Of a stretch of 64,000 nt of DNA, positions 42,454 to 53,119 are shown piece after piece. The stretch lies in contig ML996693.1 of NCBI GenBank assembly GCA_010356995.1, positions 186,001-250,000 of the forward strand. Reading direction: 5' to 3'. The first letter of the stretch is position 1; each line of letters starts with the position of its first letter. A model generated the notes under the pieces. It made no database searches. It had not been told where the DNA came from and saw nothing but the letters and a program-made list of their open reading frames with translations. The position numbers and the translations under genes are program-made. The DNA is from Trichodelitschia bisporula (Eukaryota; Ascomycota; Dothideomycetes; Phaeotrichales; Phaeotrichaceae).

Positions 42454-43232
42454 GCCGAGGGGGCGGCGGATGGGATGGAGGCGGGGCATGGTGTGTAAGG
42501 TGTAATTGCGGAAGACTGTAGAGGGGAACAGAGGGGGGTGAAGAAAGGCTCTTTGAGTTATCAGCCGTTGGGAATAGGGGTAATGTGAGGGGAGGGGAGG
42601 AAATGTATAGGGACGTTGACTACCTTGCTGTTGTTCATGGTGCGCGAGTACACTGCGGAAGGGAAGATGCAGGACGGGTGACCACTGAAGTGTGTTATTT
42701 TTGTTGGGTTTGAGCGGAGAAAGAATGGGCTTGATGAATGTTGGTGCACGAGTTGAATGGATACGGATACTAGTTCTAAGTATTGAGGATGAGGAGCGAA
42801 AGTGGTGATGAGGTTGGTGAAGGGTAGGGAAGGAATGAGCTTACGTCCGGCAAGGGCCACGTTTTTATCAGTCGCTGCCTCCGCTCGGAGTTCTCGTCGC
42901 CGTTGCGGCCTTCCCATGCTTTAAGTCGCGCTTGATGTTGTCGCGGAAGGCTACTAGAAGCGATCCATGAGGCAAAGGCTGGGCAAGGCTGAAACCCGGG
43001 ACAGGGGTCGAACCCACCCCACTCTACACTTAAAATATTTGAACACACCAGTAGATGTTACTTCTTCTCTCACGATTGATCCGCAATTCAAATTTAAGTC
43101 ATTTCAAAAGTACGTATTCTCGGCTCCAAAATCCCCGGTTCCTAACTCCGTCCGCCCTTGCGCCTCGCTATGCATCGAAAGGTCCGAAACAGCCTTGTAA
43201 ACACAATCATACCACCACATCAGGAGCAGCAT

Positions 43233-45614
43233 TCAGTGGCGCAGCTCAAATAGCCCCCCATGCCAACCATACGTCTTAGCCAGCCTGCGGCCCGCCTTCT
43301 TAGCCTGATCCAAGGAGAGCTTATTCACAGGATGGGGTTCGTGAATAGTAATCCTCGGTCCCTCCCACTGCGGCGTGAAAACCCACATGGAGCCCCCGTT
43401 CGTCTCGGCTGTAAAGCCCACGCTCTGCATCGCGTGCATGAACTCGCGCCATGGGACTTGGTTTGCCGGTCGGCCATCGGGCTGGTAGAAGAGGGTGTTG
43501 AAGACATTCAGAGCGCGCTGGTCGACCAGGAACTTTCGTTCCACAGGGCTCTGCGGGGGTTCGTTCTCATCGGGTGTGTCCTCGGCGGCCGGTTCCTCGG
43601 AGGAAGGTCCTCCTTTCCGTGTCTTGATTTTGACTTTGGGCTGGTTCGCCAGGAGTTCCGTTTTGGAAACCCCTCGGTCAGGCGGAGAGAAGACTTGATT
43701 GGCAGGCTGGCCAGCAGTAGTTGGGCTGGCCGGGAGAGACGTAGGTGGCGAGGACTTGGCGTTCTTGTTTTGCAGGGCAGTGCGCTGGGAAGCCCGCCGT
43801 GCCAGGAGATCTCGGAGTCCCGGGCCCATATCCGTCTTGGTGTGTCGGTCAACCCGCTTCCAGAATTTGTTGAGATTGAATTCGGCGCGGCGCATGGTGT
43901 CCGTGTTCTGGTGAGTACGCTCCAAGTCAGCTGGGTAGGAAAGGTCGACGAGGGAAGGGTCTCCAAGGTTTGCGACCACATCTGGGAGCTCTATGATCCG
44001 GTCCTCCAGGAAGCCCTTCATGAAAGGTGTGGCTGCTGTAAATCGTTCTGCCATTTCCGCTTGCCGACCTTCCGCACTCATGCTCAGCCTAATAGAAATA
44101 GCCCATGGATGGAATTGCTCAATGTATGCCCTGCATGTGTTCAACGCCAGAAGGGGTGGAAGCAGGTCGGCGACGTATGGGGAGATGAGCCGCTGCGCTT
44201 GTGGGTCAAAGGATAAGAACCGGTCAAGCATGTCCGTGAACATGTCCAAATAGTGACCAGGGTAGTTAGGCTCGGCTATCTTCAGTGATTCGAAAAACCA
44301 GGCCACACGGTCCAAGGGAGAGCTGCTACGCTCTGGGCCAATGCAGCGACGCAGCTTTCCGGAGCTGTCCCAAGCGCAGGGTTTGCAACACCTCATCGAA
44401 GGAGATGCGAAAAAGGCAGTGAACGTCTGGTGCGTAAGTCGCTCTGAAAACCTGTCCAACGAGTACAAAAGCTGTTGGAAGGCCTGGTGGTACTCCCGAG
44501 GCAGAGGACGTTCGAGACGTATTTCCGCCTCGTACTTGGCATGAAGTACTTCGAGGTATGCAACTTGCTCAGATAAAACGCCCCAAACCTCCAGCATGCC
44601 GTACTCAAAGACAAGGTAGCTACCCAAGACCCTTCTCCAGTCGGAAAGGATGTAACGGCCGTCCGGAGTGCATTCGTATTGGTGATTCTTGTATTCAGCG
44701 AGAGCTTGGCTGAAGTAGGCCGGATTCTCCCTCAGGCTCCACATGTTGTCCTCGCAGGTCCAGAACTCGTTTAAAATGATAGAATGGAGCCGATTCAGCT
44801 CCAAACTGGCACGCAGTCGATAGGGCGCTTCCTTTTTGACAAAGGCCACGGAATCGAGTTTTGGAGGCCGAAAAATCTCAGGCATTGGCGCTTCCAGGAG
44901 GCTGGGGTCCATCAGCGTCTCATTGGGGATGTGGTCAAGTATGAGACGGCAGCACTCGGCGAGGATGCTGTAAATGCGGTCCTGTGCTTCGAGCAATATC
45001 AAGCCAAAACCAGGGTCGCGTATCCTGGATGTTAATCGGACGGTTCCAGAGACCTCCGGGTAAGGGTCGTACAAAGCCAGTTCCCCGAAGGTTTCATGTG
45101 TCAGCCAACCAGTGAACATCGGGTAGTTCTCAAGAAATCCCGGTCGGAGCACATGCAGGTTGGTACCCAGGTGTGTTCCTTCCATGTCTTTTGCCGCAAA
45201 GGCGTTTGGGTGTTCCCTTGACCTGACATACAGGAAGAGGAGAAGCGAATATTCCTGGAGCAGATCCTCTTGGTTGAGGCAAGGAAGCAGAAAGGCGTCT
45301 CTGCTTTTTCTATCCGCTGCTGGCAATAAGTCTGCCTCCTCCCAATGCCAGCCGCACCAGGCCACAAAATCAGGACGATGGTGAACTGGCATATTGGGGT
45401 AGGCTGTCAAGAGAACCTGTTTCCGTTGACCGGTATCCATTGACACCCATCTCCTTTGGATGACACCCTCATACCGCTCGAGCATCTTGTAGAGGAGCTG
45501 CCAGTTCATGAAGATCTTTTCAGAATAACTTTTGGCGATATTGCGTACATCTTCCGCCGACGGACCACTGTTTGGTCGCCCATGAGCGAGCGATTGGTTC
45601 GCTTCGCCGTCCAT
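43233..45614 (-). CDS. Ipa-like uncharacterised fungal protein with C-terminal HicA-like fold
   Basis: Single exon, 793 aa from MDGEANQSLAHG (45614); the frame extends upstream to a GTG only. The N-terminal ~550 residues are helical with conserved-looking blocks (DFVAWCGWHWEEADLLPAAD, LEVWGVLSEQVAYLEVLHAKY). A basic Ser/Pro-rich linker follows (about 600-690). The C-terminal ~75 residues read WREFMHAMQSVGFTAETNGG...ITIHEPHPVNKLS...ARRL-type. This pattern, a helix, Gly-Phe, a Gly-Ser hairpin, a strand and then His-x-Pro-His, resembles the small dsRBD-like HicA fold. Proteins of this plan are annotated Ipa-like in Aspergillus and relatives. Biochemical role unknown; an RNA-binding role is only an inference. 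Confidence 0.75.
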   Translation of the reverse strand: MDGEANQSLAHGRPNSGPSAEDVRNIAKSYSEKIFMNWQLLYKMLERYEGVIQRRWVSMDTGQRKQVLLTAYPNMPVHHRPDFVAWCGWHWEEADLLPAADRKSRDAFLLPCLNQEDLLQEYSLLLFLYVRSREHPNAFAAKDMEGTHLGTNLHVLRPGFLENYPMFTGWLTHETFGELALYDPYPEVSGTVRLTSRIRDPGFGLILLEAQDRIYSILAECCRLILDHIPNETLMDPSLLEAPMPEIFRPPKLDSVAFVKKEAPYRLRASLELNRLHSIILNEFWTCEDNMWSLRENPAYFSQALAEYKNHQYECTPDGRYILSDWRRVLGSYLVFEYGMLEVWGVLSEQVAYLEVLHAKYEAEIRLERPLPREYHQAFQQLLYSLDRFSERLTHQTFTAFFASPSMRCCKPCAWDSSGKLRRCIGPERSSSPLDRVAWFFESLKIAEPNYPGHYLDMFTDMLDRFLSFDPQAQRLISPYVADLLPPLLALNTCRAYIEQFHPWAISIRLSMSAEGRQAEMAERFTAATPFMKGFLEDRIIELPDVVANLGDPSLVDLSYPADLERTHQNTDTMRRAEFNLNKFWKRVDRHTKTDMGPGLRDLLARRASQRTALQNKNAKSSPPTSLPASPTTAGQPANQVFSPPDRGVSKTELLANQPKVKIKTRKGGPSSEEPAAEDTPDENEPPQSPVERKFLVDQRALNVFNTLFYQPDGRPANQVPWREFMHAMQSVGFTAETNGGSMWVFTPQWEGPRITIHEPHPVNKLSLDQAKKAGRRLAKTYGWHGGLFELRH

Positions 45615-46149
45615 TGAGGTTGACAAGACGCTTTTGCAGCGAGGGAGATGGAGGAGGTGTCGAAGATTCGGGGGTGGTCGAGGCACACCTAGGTGATGAG
45701 GGTTATGCAGTAGACGAAGTAGAGGAGACCTTCGTAGGGGATGGGTGCAAATGCGAGGAAGAGCACTCGAAAAGGTTGATGGCGAGTATGAACTGGCTTG
45801 TCGTTTGTGTGTGGATATTTAGTTGGAAGCTACAAATTATTGGGGGGTGAATATAATGGATATCGTGGGATTCGGACTTCCATATCTTGGCGTTTGCGGA
45901 GCTTTGTGAACTTGGCGCAGTTTTCGTTCAGAAATGGTCCAGAAATTGGCCGAAGCTTTGACCCAAGTAAATGATGGAGATGATGCCGAATATTCCTATA
46001 GGTGTAGATCGCTGATATTGAACAGCGCTAGCGCACGAGGAGGAGGCCGGAGGCGTTTGACCGCCTGCCAAAGAACCCCGATATCTTGAAGATGGCATTA
46101 GCGTCTGTGATCATTTCGGAGGACTTGCTTACCCTTTCAATTGAGAGTC
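45615..46149. other. intergenic region upstream of the Ipa-like gene
   Basis: 535 bp between the Ipa-like start (45614, minus) and the stop of the SNM1-like gene (46150, minus). It is AT-richer than its surroundings in 45830-46010. It probably holds the Ipa-like promoter. No other feature is seen. Confidence 0.45.
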
Positions 46150-46755
46150 CTATCCCATCTTCATCAGATCCAACAAATCCATCCCAAACCCGGCCTGCGA
46201 GTTAGCCTCGCTTCGACTCTTGGTCAGCATGGCTTGGAGGGAGGTCTGCTTTCGAGACCGTGCCCGCTTCTTACTGCTGGTACTTGCTGAAGTGGCTATA
46301 GGGTCTGACTGCTTGCTTTGTACTGACGAGTCTGATCCGGGAATGCTCGTGACTTGCTGTGACGCACACTGATTCACTGAAACCGGTTGCTGAGGCTTGT
46401 CGGCCATAAGTTGCCGGGCTGCAGGAGAATACAAGACGTAGGTTCTGGAGCTACAGACGCTGCACTCATATGTGGTTTTCGCTTCGCTATCGGATCGGGA
46501 TTGAGAAGTAGAGCGTGCCTCTTTCGATTTCCTGGCTGGTCGGGCTCGGACCTTTGAACGTCGTCTATGAAATGGAAACCCACATGCGCTGCAGACGGAG
46601 CGCTTGCGCGCATCCAAGAGGGGCATGTCATTGTCTTCAAGTACTCGATTATAGCACACTTGAAGGTGTGCTGCAGTCGTCGGGGAAGCTGCGGCGAGCA
46701 GGCATGCTGAATCACTGAGATATTTTAAACGGGCGGAGACGACCTGTGATGCCAT
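46150..46755 (-). CDS. SNM1: RNase MRP/P subunit, Snm1/Rpr2/Rpp21 family
   Basis: Single exon, 201 aa from MASQVVSARLKYLSDSACLL. An in-frame ATG at 46890 would add 45 residues of leader-like sequence. The family plan is visible: an N-terminal helix pair (ARLKYLSDSACLLAAASPTTA), then a zinc ribbon with CSAC and CSVC pairs separated by a basic stretch (HRRRSKVRARPARKS). The C-terminal half is Ser/Gln/Lys-rich, as in yeast Snm1. It would be a protein subunit of RNase MRP or RNase P for rRNA or tRNA processing. It is divergent from the DBR1 gene, another RNA-processing factor. Snm1 versus Rpr2 cannot be settled, though the long tail favours Snm1. Confidence 0.78.
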   Translation of the reverse strand: MASQVVSARLKYLSDSACLLAAASPTTAAHLQVCYNRVLEDNDMPLLDARKRSVCSACGFPFHRRRSKVRARPARKSKEARSTSQSRSDSEAKTTYECSVCSSRTYVLYSPAARQLMADKPQQPVSVNQCASQQVTSIPGSDSSVQSKQSDPIATSASTSSKKRARSRKQTSLQAMLTKSRSEANSQAGFGMDLLDLMKMG

Positions 46756-47353
46756 TGCTGCAGACGCTGTCCGGCGGGGCAGTATGGTATAACACAAGAG
46801 TGAGGTGTCGTGGGGAAGATATGGGTAGATGTTGAAATCAATGGTGGAGTCGATCGATATGGCCGGGCTAAGTGGAAAGCTTGTCGCCATCCGTCTTTTA
46901 GTCCCTACTTCTTAATCGCCAAGATTGTAGCAAAAAGACAGCTACGACTTTTTAGAGGGCGGCTACGAATTCTTCGAGCAGTCCTTGATGCATGGGTAAC
47001 TGATCCCTGCCCTTGCTCACCAGGAAAAACCCAAACAAACTCATGGCCGCCCCGCCGGGCATTTTTGCGGACGGCGACGGCTATCATCTTTTCCCGTGGC
47101 CCATGCCCAGGTTTTGGTGGGGATTCTTGCTGGCGCATGCACCCTGGCTGGTGGATCATGACTCCACGTCTTGGAAGTAGAAATGCTACAGTATAAAGTC
47201 ACCGTGCTGGAATAATAGCACTGCAGCCGCGTCGACTATTGGAAGAGATTCTCTATCTTTTCAACCGCTACCACTACAACACTTTACTTCAGTGCATTCA
47301 TCTCGGCGAACAAATTCCTCGTTGATCAGTTTTCTACTTCCAACGGCTTCAGC
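46756..47353. promoter_or_regulatory. divergent promoter, SNM1-like (-) / DBR1 (+)
   Basis: About 600 bp (465 bp if the longer SNM1 start is used). A TATA-like GTATAAAG at 47191-47198 lies about 160 bp upstream of the DBR1 ATG. Open frames crossing here (46810-47196) have no support. Confidence 0.5.
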
Positions 47354-49237
47354 ATGGCTGAAGCTCAGCAGAGCCAAGCACTTCGAGTAGCTGTTATAGG
47401 CTGTGTGGGTACTTTGAGCTCCAGAGTTTCATCTACTAATATCGTGTAGGGACATGGCGCCCTCAAGTCCATATACTCGTCCGTCGCGAAAACCGCACAG
47501 CTAAAAGGCTGGGACGGAGTTGACCTCGTCATTATTGGAGGAGACTTCCAAGTACATATAACTCCTCACCCAGATTGATCAAATTGCTGATAACCTCAGG
47601 CTGTTCGTAATGCCTACGATCTTAACACCATGTCCGTGCCTCCCAAATATCGCCATCTGGGCGACTTCCACGAGTACTACTCCGGCGCCTACACTGCGCC
47701 ATACCTGACGATCTTCGTCGGCGGAAATCACGAGGCCAGCAGTTATCTGTCAGAACTGTTCTACGGAGGCTGGGTTGCACCCAATATCTACTACATGGGT
47801 GCTGCAAACGTGGTGCGTCTTGGTTCGCTCCGCATCGCTGGACTCTCGGGCATCTGGAAAGGGTTTGACTACAGGAAGACGCACTACGAGAGACTGCCAT
47901 ACAACGAAAGCGATGTGAAGGGCATATACCATGTTCGTCAGTTTGACACATGCAAACTCCTTCAAATTCAGACACAGATCGACATCGGCATGAGCCATGA
48001 TTGGCCTCGTGGCATTGAGTGGAAGGGTGATCACAAACAGCTGTTTCGCATCAAAAGTCACTTCGAGCAGGATGCTAGGACTGGCCAACTTGGGAGCGTG
48101 GCGGCAGATCTGGTTCTTCAGCGTCTGCGGCCGGCTTACTGGTTCAGTGCGCACATGCACGTCAAGTATGCGGCTACAATAGACTTCTCCGATGCTGTGG
48201 CCGAAGAGGCCAATGTCACCTCGAACGAGGCCGTCAAGCCTGCTTCAGTCGCAGCTACTTCATCAAAGAACACCGAGGAAATCGAACTGGATCTTGATGA
48301 CGATGCAGTTCCGGAGGAACCCAAGCCAGCCGCTCCTCTTCAAAACAGTGATGAGATCGATCTGGACCTGGATGGCGACACAGCTCCGGCGGCATCCATG
48401 CCCACCACTGCCGTTCAGAACAGCGACGAAATCAACCTGGACCTGGATGACGAACCCGAGCCCGCGGTACTCAAGCCCACTGTCCCTGTCCAGAGCATCG
48501 ACTACACCGGGCCAACATCCCAGCCCACAGCCTCAACAGTCCCCGAGTCCCTCCGCGCTCAACTCCCCGCCTCCTTCGCCCCCAAGCCCAAAATCAACCA
48601 AAACGATAATCACAAACCCCCCCAATCCGCCCCCGGCGCCACCAACAAAACAACCCGCTTCCTCGCCCTCGACAAGCTCCTCCCCGGCCGGGACTTCATG
48701 CAGCTCGTCGAAATCACCCCCTTGAACCCGTCGTCTGAACCGCTCTCCCGCCCTCTCCACCTGCAATACGACCCGGAATGGCTCGCCATTACCCGTGCCT
48801 TTGCGCCTGATTTCGTCTATGGCGACCGCGCGGCGAATCAGTTCCGCGAGAAACGCGCGGCTGAGTATGAGGCTGCCATCGCCAAGGCACGCGAATGGGT
48901 TGATGAGCATGTTGTGCGGGAGGACCGGCTGGGTGTGCCACTGGACTTTGTGCAAACGGCGCCGGTGTATGATCCTGCGCTTGGGCCTGAGGTTCATGAG
49001 GGGCCTCGAGAGTATACGAACCCGCATACGGCGACGTTTTGCGAGCTGCTTGGCATCGACAACCCGTTCCATGCGAGTGAAGAAGAGCGCGAGGCGAAGT
49101 TGAAGGCCGGACCGGCGGATGACAATCGTCGTTTCAGGGGATCGCGTGGTGGCCATGGCTGGCGGGGTGGCCGTGGGGATAGAGGCGGTGGTAGGGGATG
49201 GAGTAGAGGTGGAGGATGGAGAGGAAGAGGCAACTAG
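47354..49237 (+). CDS. DBR1: lariat RNA debranching enzyme
   Basis: Three exons: 47354-47404, 47450-47551 and 47600-49237; introns 45 and 48 bp; 596 aa. All metallophosphoesterase ligands can be seen: Cys17 and His19 (VIGCGHG across intron 1), Asp49 in GGDFQAVRN (across intron 2), GGNHEAS, MSHDWP, and FSAHMHV. Dbr1 cleaves the 2'-5' branch of intron lariats in the nucleus, which suits a genome with many short introns. After the catalytic domain comes an acidic linker made of three ~25-residue repeats of the form SDEIDLDLD (48272-48493). A conserved C-terminal segment follows, then an RGG-rich tail (RGGRGDRGGGRGW). The repeats and RGG tail are additions relative to the short yeast enzyme (about 405 aa). 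Confidence 0.96.
48272..48493 (+). repeat. three ~75-bp in-frame repeats within DBR1
   Basis: Three successive units each begin with an acidic block like DEIDLDLDD, followed by a Pro/Ala-rich spacer ending in Val/Leu-Gln. Protein identity is clear in the acidic block and loose in the spacer. Confidence 0.75.
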
Positions 49238-49338
49238 ACTTCGCCATAGCGTTCACTGATCTCGCCCCAGGCATGAATATCACACCCCTAGCAAGCCTCA
49301 AAGACATCTATTCACACCCACACCCACCCTTCCCATAC

Positions 49339-50354
49339 TCAAGACATAAACTTCCCATCCACCCACTTCTGCCACCCCGCCCCGAGCACCGTCTCCGGCG
49401 ACACCGCGGCGGTAAGCTTCTTCGCAAACTTTACCCGGTTCCCCCCCGCCCCAGGCCCTGTATTCGCATACTCGCCGTAGTACACATTGCCCGTGCGCGC
49501 GTCGCCCCCGGCCCACTCCTTCCACCCCTGCCCGTTAATCACCTTGCTCATGCTCGTGTGCTGGAAGACGACGCGGCTGTACGCGCGCCAGGGGCGGCCG
49601 AGGTAGAACGCGCCGTCCGGGGCACTGCCGCCGACTGAAGACTTGTTGATGACGTAGAAGGAGGGGTTGGAGGCGGAGTCGCGGCCATTGGCTGGGGGGG
49701 AGGGGGGTTAGCCGGAACCAAATAGGGAAGGGGAGAAAGGGACGAACCAGTGATGTACCCCAACCCCGCATTCACGACGCGAATGTCCACCTGCTCAAAC
49801 CACGCCTGGCCATGCTGGCCGAAAATGAAATCCGTAGCCCCGGAAATCATACTCTTGACAAAAACATGCTTCCCCGCCTCGCTCAGCACCGTGTCCTGGA
49901 ACCCCTTGAACTGGCACGCGTAATAGCCTTGCTGATCGCCGTACGCGGACAGCGCGAGCGCCTGGCTGCCTTTCCCGAAACTATTCACGAAGTTGATGTT
50001 GTAGAACCTCAGCCCGTTGCCGTGCGCCCTCAGCGTCCCGGTCAAGTCGTTGCTCTTCCCGTCTTTCTGGCTGAAGCCGTGCGTGATGGTGACTGTGTTC
50101 CCGGAGTAAGAGTCCGGGCTGGAGCTGGACCCAATGAGGGTGAGTCCGTTTTTACCCGGCGGGATGTACACCTGCTCGTTGTAGGTGCCCGCGTGGATGA
50201 AGATTGTTTTGCCGGAGGTGGCGGCGTTGACGGCTGCTTGGACGGACTTGTATTGCCCGTCTTTTCCGACGATCAGGGCGCCGGGGGGAGGTGATGGACC
50301 GGCGAATACGCTGGCGAGGAGGACGCTGAGGGCAGCGATGAGGGGAACACGCAT
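49339..50354 (-). CDS. pectin methylesterase (carbohydrate esterase family 8)
   Basis: Two exons, 50354-49748 and 49691-49339, with a 56-bp intron whose donor is the less usual GTTCGT; 319 aa. Signal peptide MRVPLIAALSVLLASVFAGP. The right-handed beta-helix family motifs are in order: SVQAAVNAA, IFIHAGTYNEQVYIP, FQDTVLSEAGKHVFV (first Asp region), GATDFIFGQ (second catalytic Asp), and FYLGRPWRAYSRVVF with the conserved Arg-Pro-Trp. It demethylates homogalacturonan in plant cell walls, releasing methanol and giving pectate for other enzymes. No pectinase cluster surrounds it. The stop is only about 100 bp from the DBR1 stop (convergent). Confidence 0.94.
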
Positions 50355-51261
50355 TGCGGCGGATCAAACGGCAGACTCAGCCTTGCGAGGAACTTCGACA
50401 ACGGCAACGGACCCAAAGGAGTGGACTCTCGACAACACGACGAGAAAAGCGCACCAGAAAAAGAGAGTAAGACTTCAACCACAGCTGTTTCCGATTAGCC
50501 ACGCCGTCGCCGCAACCACCGGTAGGAGCATCCGATCTTATACAAGGCGGCTCGGACGTTTAAAGCCCTTGCAAGGCAAAGCCGTGTACACTATTTGGCA
50601 CACACTACTTGGCACGTCCGTCTGCCTCGCCCGTCCGTCTGCCTCACCCATCACCGCCACTAGTGACGGAAAAATGCCCCAGGTTGGTATGTTATGCCAG
50701 ACACGCCGGCGCCATGCCGTCGCGCGCGCCGATCAAGTCGCTATTCTTACTCCGGCCGCAGGGAGTTCGCGCCCGCATTGCGGGGCAATATGTGGAGTGC
50801 TGGGAGCGAAGGCGAGGTCGGCGTCGCGGGTTGAGGGCGCCAGGGGGGGAGTCATATCGGGTGCCCTACGGGGGTGTTTCATAGGTGGAGAGGGCGGAAC
50901 GTTGGCACTTGGGGACAATCTATGGCGGAACATAGACGGCGGGATGGAAGGCTGCATTGGGACTTTAAGGCTTCATTATGTGTTTGCTTTATGTGCCAGT
51001 GTACGGACGAGAGATGATATCCCGCCAGCCCGCTGGTGTACATACATACCTCCACCTCTGCCCATCCCCGAGCGAATCCAAACATCTACCACTAAACGCG
51101 GGTATCACCACCGCTAATACGCCACCTTCACTCCGGAGAAGAGCGGTACAAAATGGAAGCTCGTCTTTGCCAACAGAATAAGAGTGGCCAAGAAAGGGGC
51201 CCCAGTCCCGCCAGGCGTGTAGAAAAATGTAGAAAACAGAAGAACATTAGAAAGCCCCCCC
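50355..51261. other. intergenic region upstream of pectin methylesterase
   Basis: 907 bp. It contains the promoter of the minus-strand esterase. A 17-bp direct duplication (CGTCCGTCTGCCTCGCC, one mismatch) lies at 50615-50648. The rest is without supported genes. Confidence 0.5.
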
Positions 51262-52293
51262 CTAACAGCTCACCAACTGCACCGCCTGCAAATGCACCGG
51301 CTCACACTGCGGCGCAATCCACGTGTCGTAAAGGTTGCTGAAATCGCCACTGCGGCACTGCCAGAAGACATACGACCCGCCCAGCGCAAGCGAGCTATTC
51401 TGCCCCACGCAAAAGCCGGCCGTGATAATCGCGCCATGCTGCGGAGGATCATCGAACCTGCACCGTTAGCCTCTGCCCCAATCCCACCTTCAAGACCGCA
51501 AGACTCACTGAAACTGATGATTATCCGCAATATACCCCGTCCACCCCCTCCCATCCTTCAACACCCCCCCGGCCAACTTCAGCGTAAGCGTATGCTTCGG
51601 CTCATCCTTCGTACACACGCGCAACGCATCCCCCGCCTGGCTAACCTCCACCGCCCCCACGGCCGCAACCGCATCCGCCGCCTCTGTGGCCCGCTTCCCA
51701 ACCTTCTTCACCGACCCCGTCGCCCGTGCGATTTCCACCCGCGCCGCCTTGCTCGGCATCTGGATCTGCCCGTCCCCAATCTGCTTCACGAGGTACACAC
51801 TCGCCATCGCGCCCGCCACACGCACCGCCGCACTAGGCGTCGCCACAACCGCCGCGCTCGCCGCGCTAACCGTCCTCCGCACCGTAACCGTGCGCGTATT
51901 CGTCGTCGTGCTGCGGACCGTAGTCGTGGAATCTACCCCGTCAACCGCCGGGCCCGCAGGCGCCGCAGGCGCAGCCGTGATGGCCGGTTTAGCGGCAGCG
52001 GAGGCAGAGGCCTTCGGGGGCGCGGGCGCAGACTCGACGATGGCCGGTTTGGCAGACGCCGAGGGCGCGACGACGGAGTTGATTTTGACGGTCGCAGTCG
52101 CGGGCGCGACGCCGCGCGGGGGCCCGCCGTCGGCGGACACGGGGATCGCCGCGATGCCGAAGGTTTTGTCCCAGTCGACTCTGCAGCCGGGCGGGTTGGG
52201 GGCTTTCGGGGCGATTTTGTCGTAGACGCCTTGTGGGAAAGGGTTGGCGAGGGCGTAGCCCGCCGCCGCAGCCAGCAGAAAAGCGCGCGTCAT
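51262..52293 (-). CDS. PIR-type covalently linked cell-wall protein
   Basis: Two exons, 52293-51509 and 51457-51262, 51-bp intron; 326 aa. Signal peptide MTRAFLLAAAAGYALANP. The middle is Ala/Pro/Thr-rich. A single PIR motif, VKQIGDGQIQ, is present; its Gln is the site of the alkali-labile ester bond to beta-1,3-glucan in yeast Pir proteins. The C-terminus has the four-Cys pattern of the family (ALRVCTKDEPK, TAGFCVGQ, FWQCRSGD, PQCEPVHLQ) and ends VQLVSC. One PIR unit only, instead of several, is usual for filamentous fungi. A stretch TTTVRSTTTNTRTVTVRRT is Thr-rich and likely O-mannosylated. Located in the outer wall. Confidence 0.88.
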
Positions 52294-53119
52294 CGGATTT
52301 TGAACTTGAGGATTAAGGAGTGACGGTGGTGGATGGGATTAGCTGTTGCTTTTTGCTGGAGATACGGCCAGTTCCGTTGTGGTGAAACGAGAGACGTGGG
52401 GAGTTTGAGAGAGCGGGAGAGGAAGAGACGCGCGGGCAGGGAGCAAAGGGACGAGAGTCTTGTATGGGGTGTGCCAGGGCTGGGCAGAGATTGCGAAGGA
52501 TGAGATTGCACTATGACGGCAGCCGTCATTCTGATCAGATTGCATAACCGGCGGCGAGGCAAGCTACCAAGAGTGGTTGGAGGGCTGGAATCAGGTTGGG
52601 GGTTGATGCAATATATCTTTGACACCCTGGCCCGGTCGCGTATGCAAGGTACCACGCATCCACGCTTGAGCTTGTGATTACCGTGGTTGTCAAGCCGACG
52701 GATGAAAGAATCGAAGGCTAGACAGGACAGGATGTGTCCCTACATTAGAAATTCCAGAATCGAGGCTGCACTGAGAAGAAAGGAATTCACGATGTGTACA
52801 AACCTTGGGCCTCCGGAGCCTTGTCTCATATGCAATATATCACCGACACAGCCGCGGACTTCCTATTGCGGCGAGGCGGCCAAGTGGCGGCAAGGCATCA
52901 CAGCAAGGCCAAGGCGCCGGCACAGACACATATAACACCGGACGTACGCAATTCACGTCCAATTGCATTTCTAACTTCTAATTGGGGCTAAGATGGTTAG
53001 CCGCGTCCCCACAAACAATGCCGTGGTTCAGAGGGGCTTACATCAGCTTTGGTCTATATGTGGCCAATGAGCACTTGGCTTGCGGCTCCTCCACATTTTC
53101 ATGACTCGGGCGACGTCTC
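52294..53119. other. intergenic region upstream of the PIR gene
   Basis: 826 bp. It holds the PIR promoter (minus strand, from 52294) and the 3' flank of the kinase gene. No gene, repeat or RNA is recognised. Confidence 0.5.

Larger units (their letters stand above)
40689..43232. other. long intergenic region with tandem repeat and one coding-like patch
   Basis: 2.5 kb between GH79 (+) and the Ipa-like gene (-), so both 3' ends face in. It contains a coding-like patch (41171-41626), C-rich runs near 42130-42150 and an 18/15-bp tandem repeat (42337-42453). A T-loop-like GGTTCGACCC on the minus strand near 43010 does not fold as a tRNA. No complete gene is supported. Confidence 0.5.

Noticed and set aside
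42961-43030. tRNA-like sequence (minus strand GGTTCGACCC)
   Set aside because: The flanking bases do not form the five-pair T stem, and no anticodon or acceptor stems could be paired.
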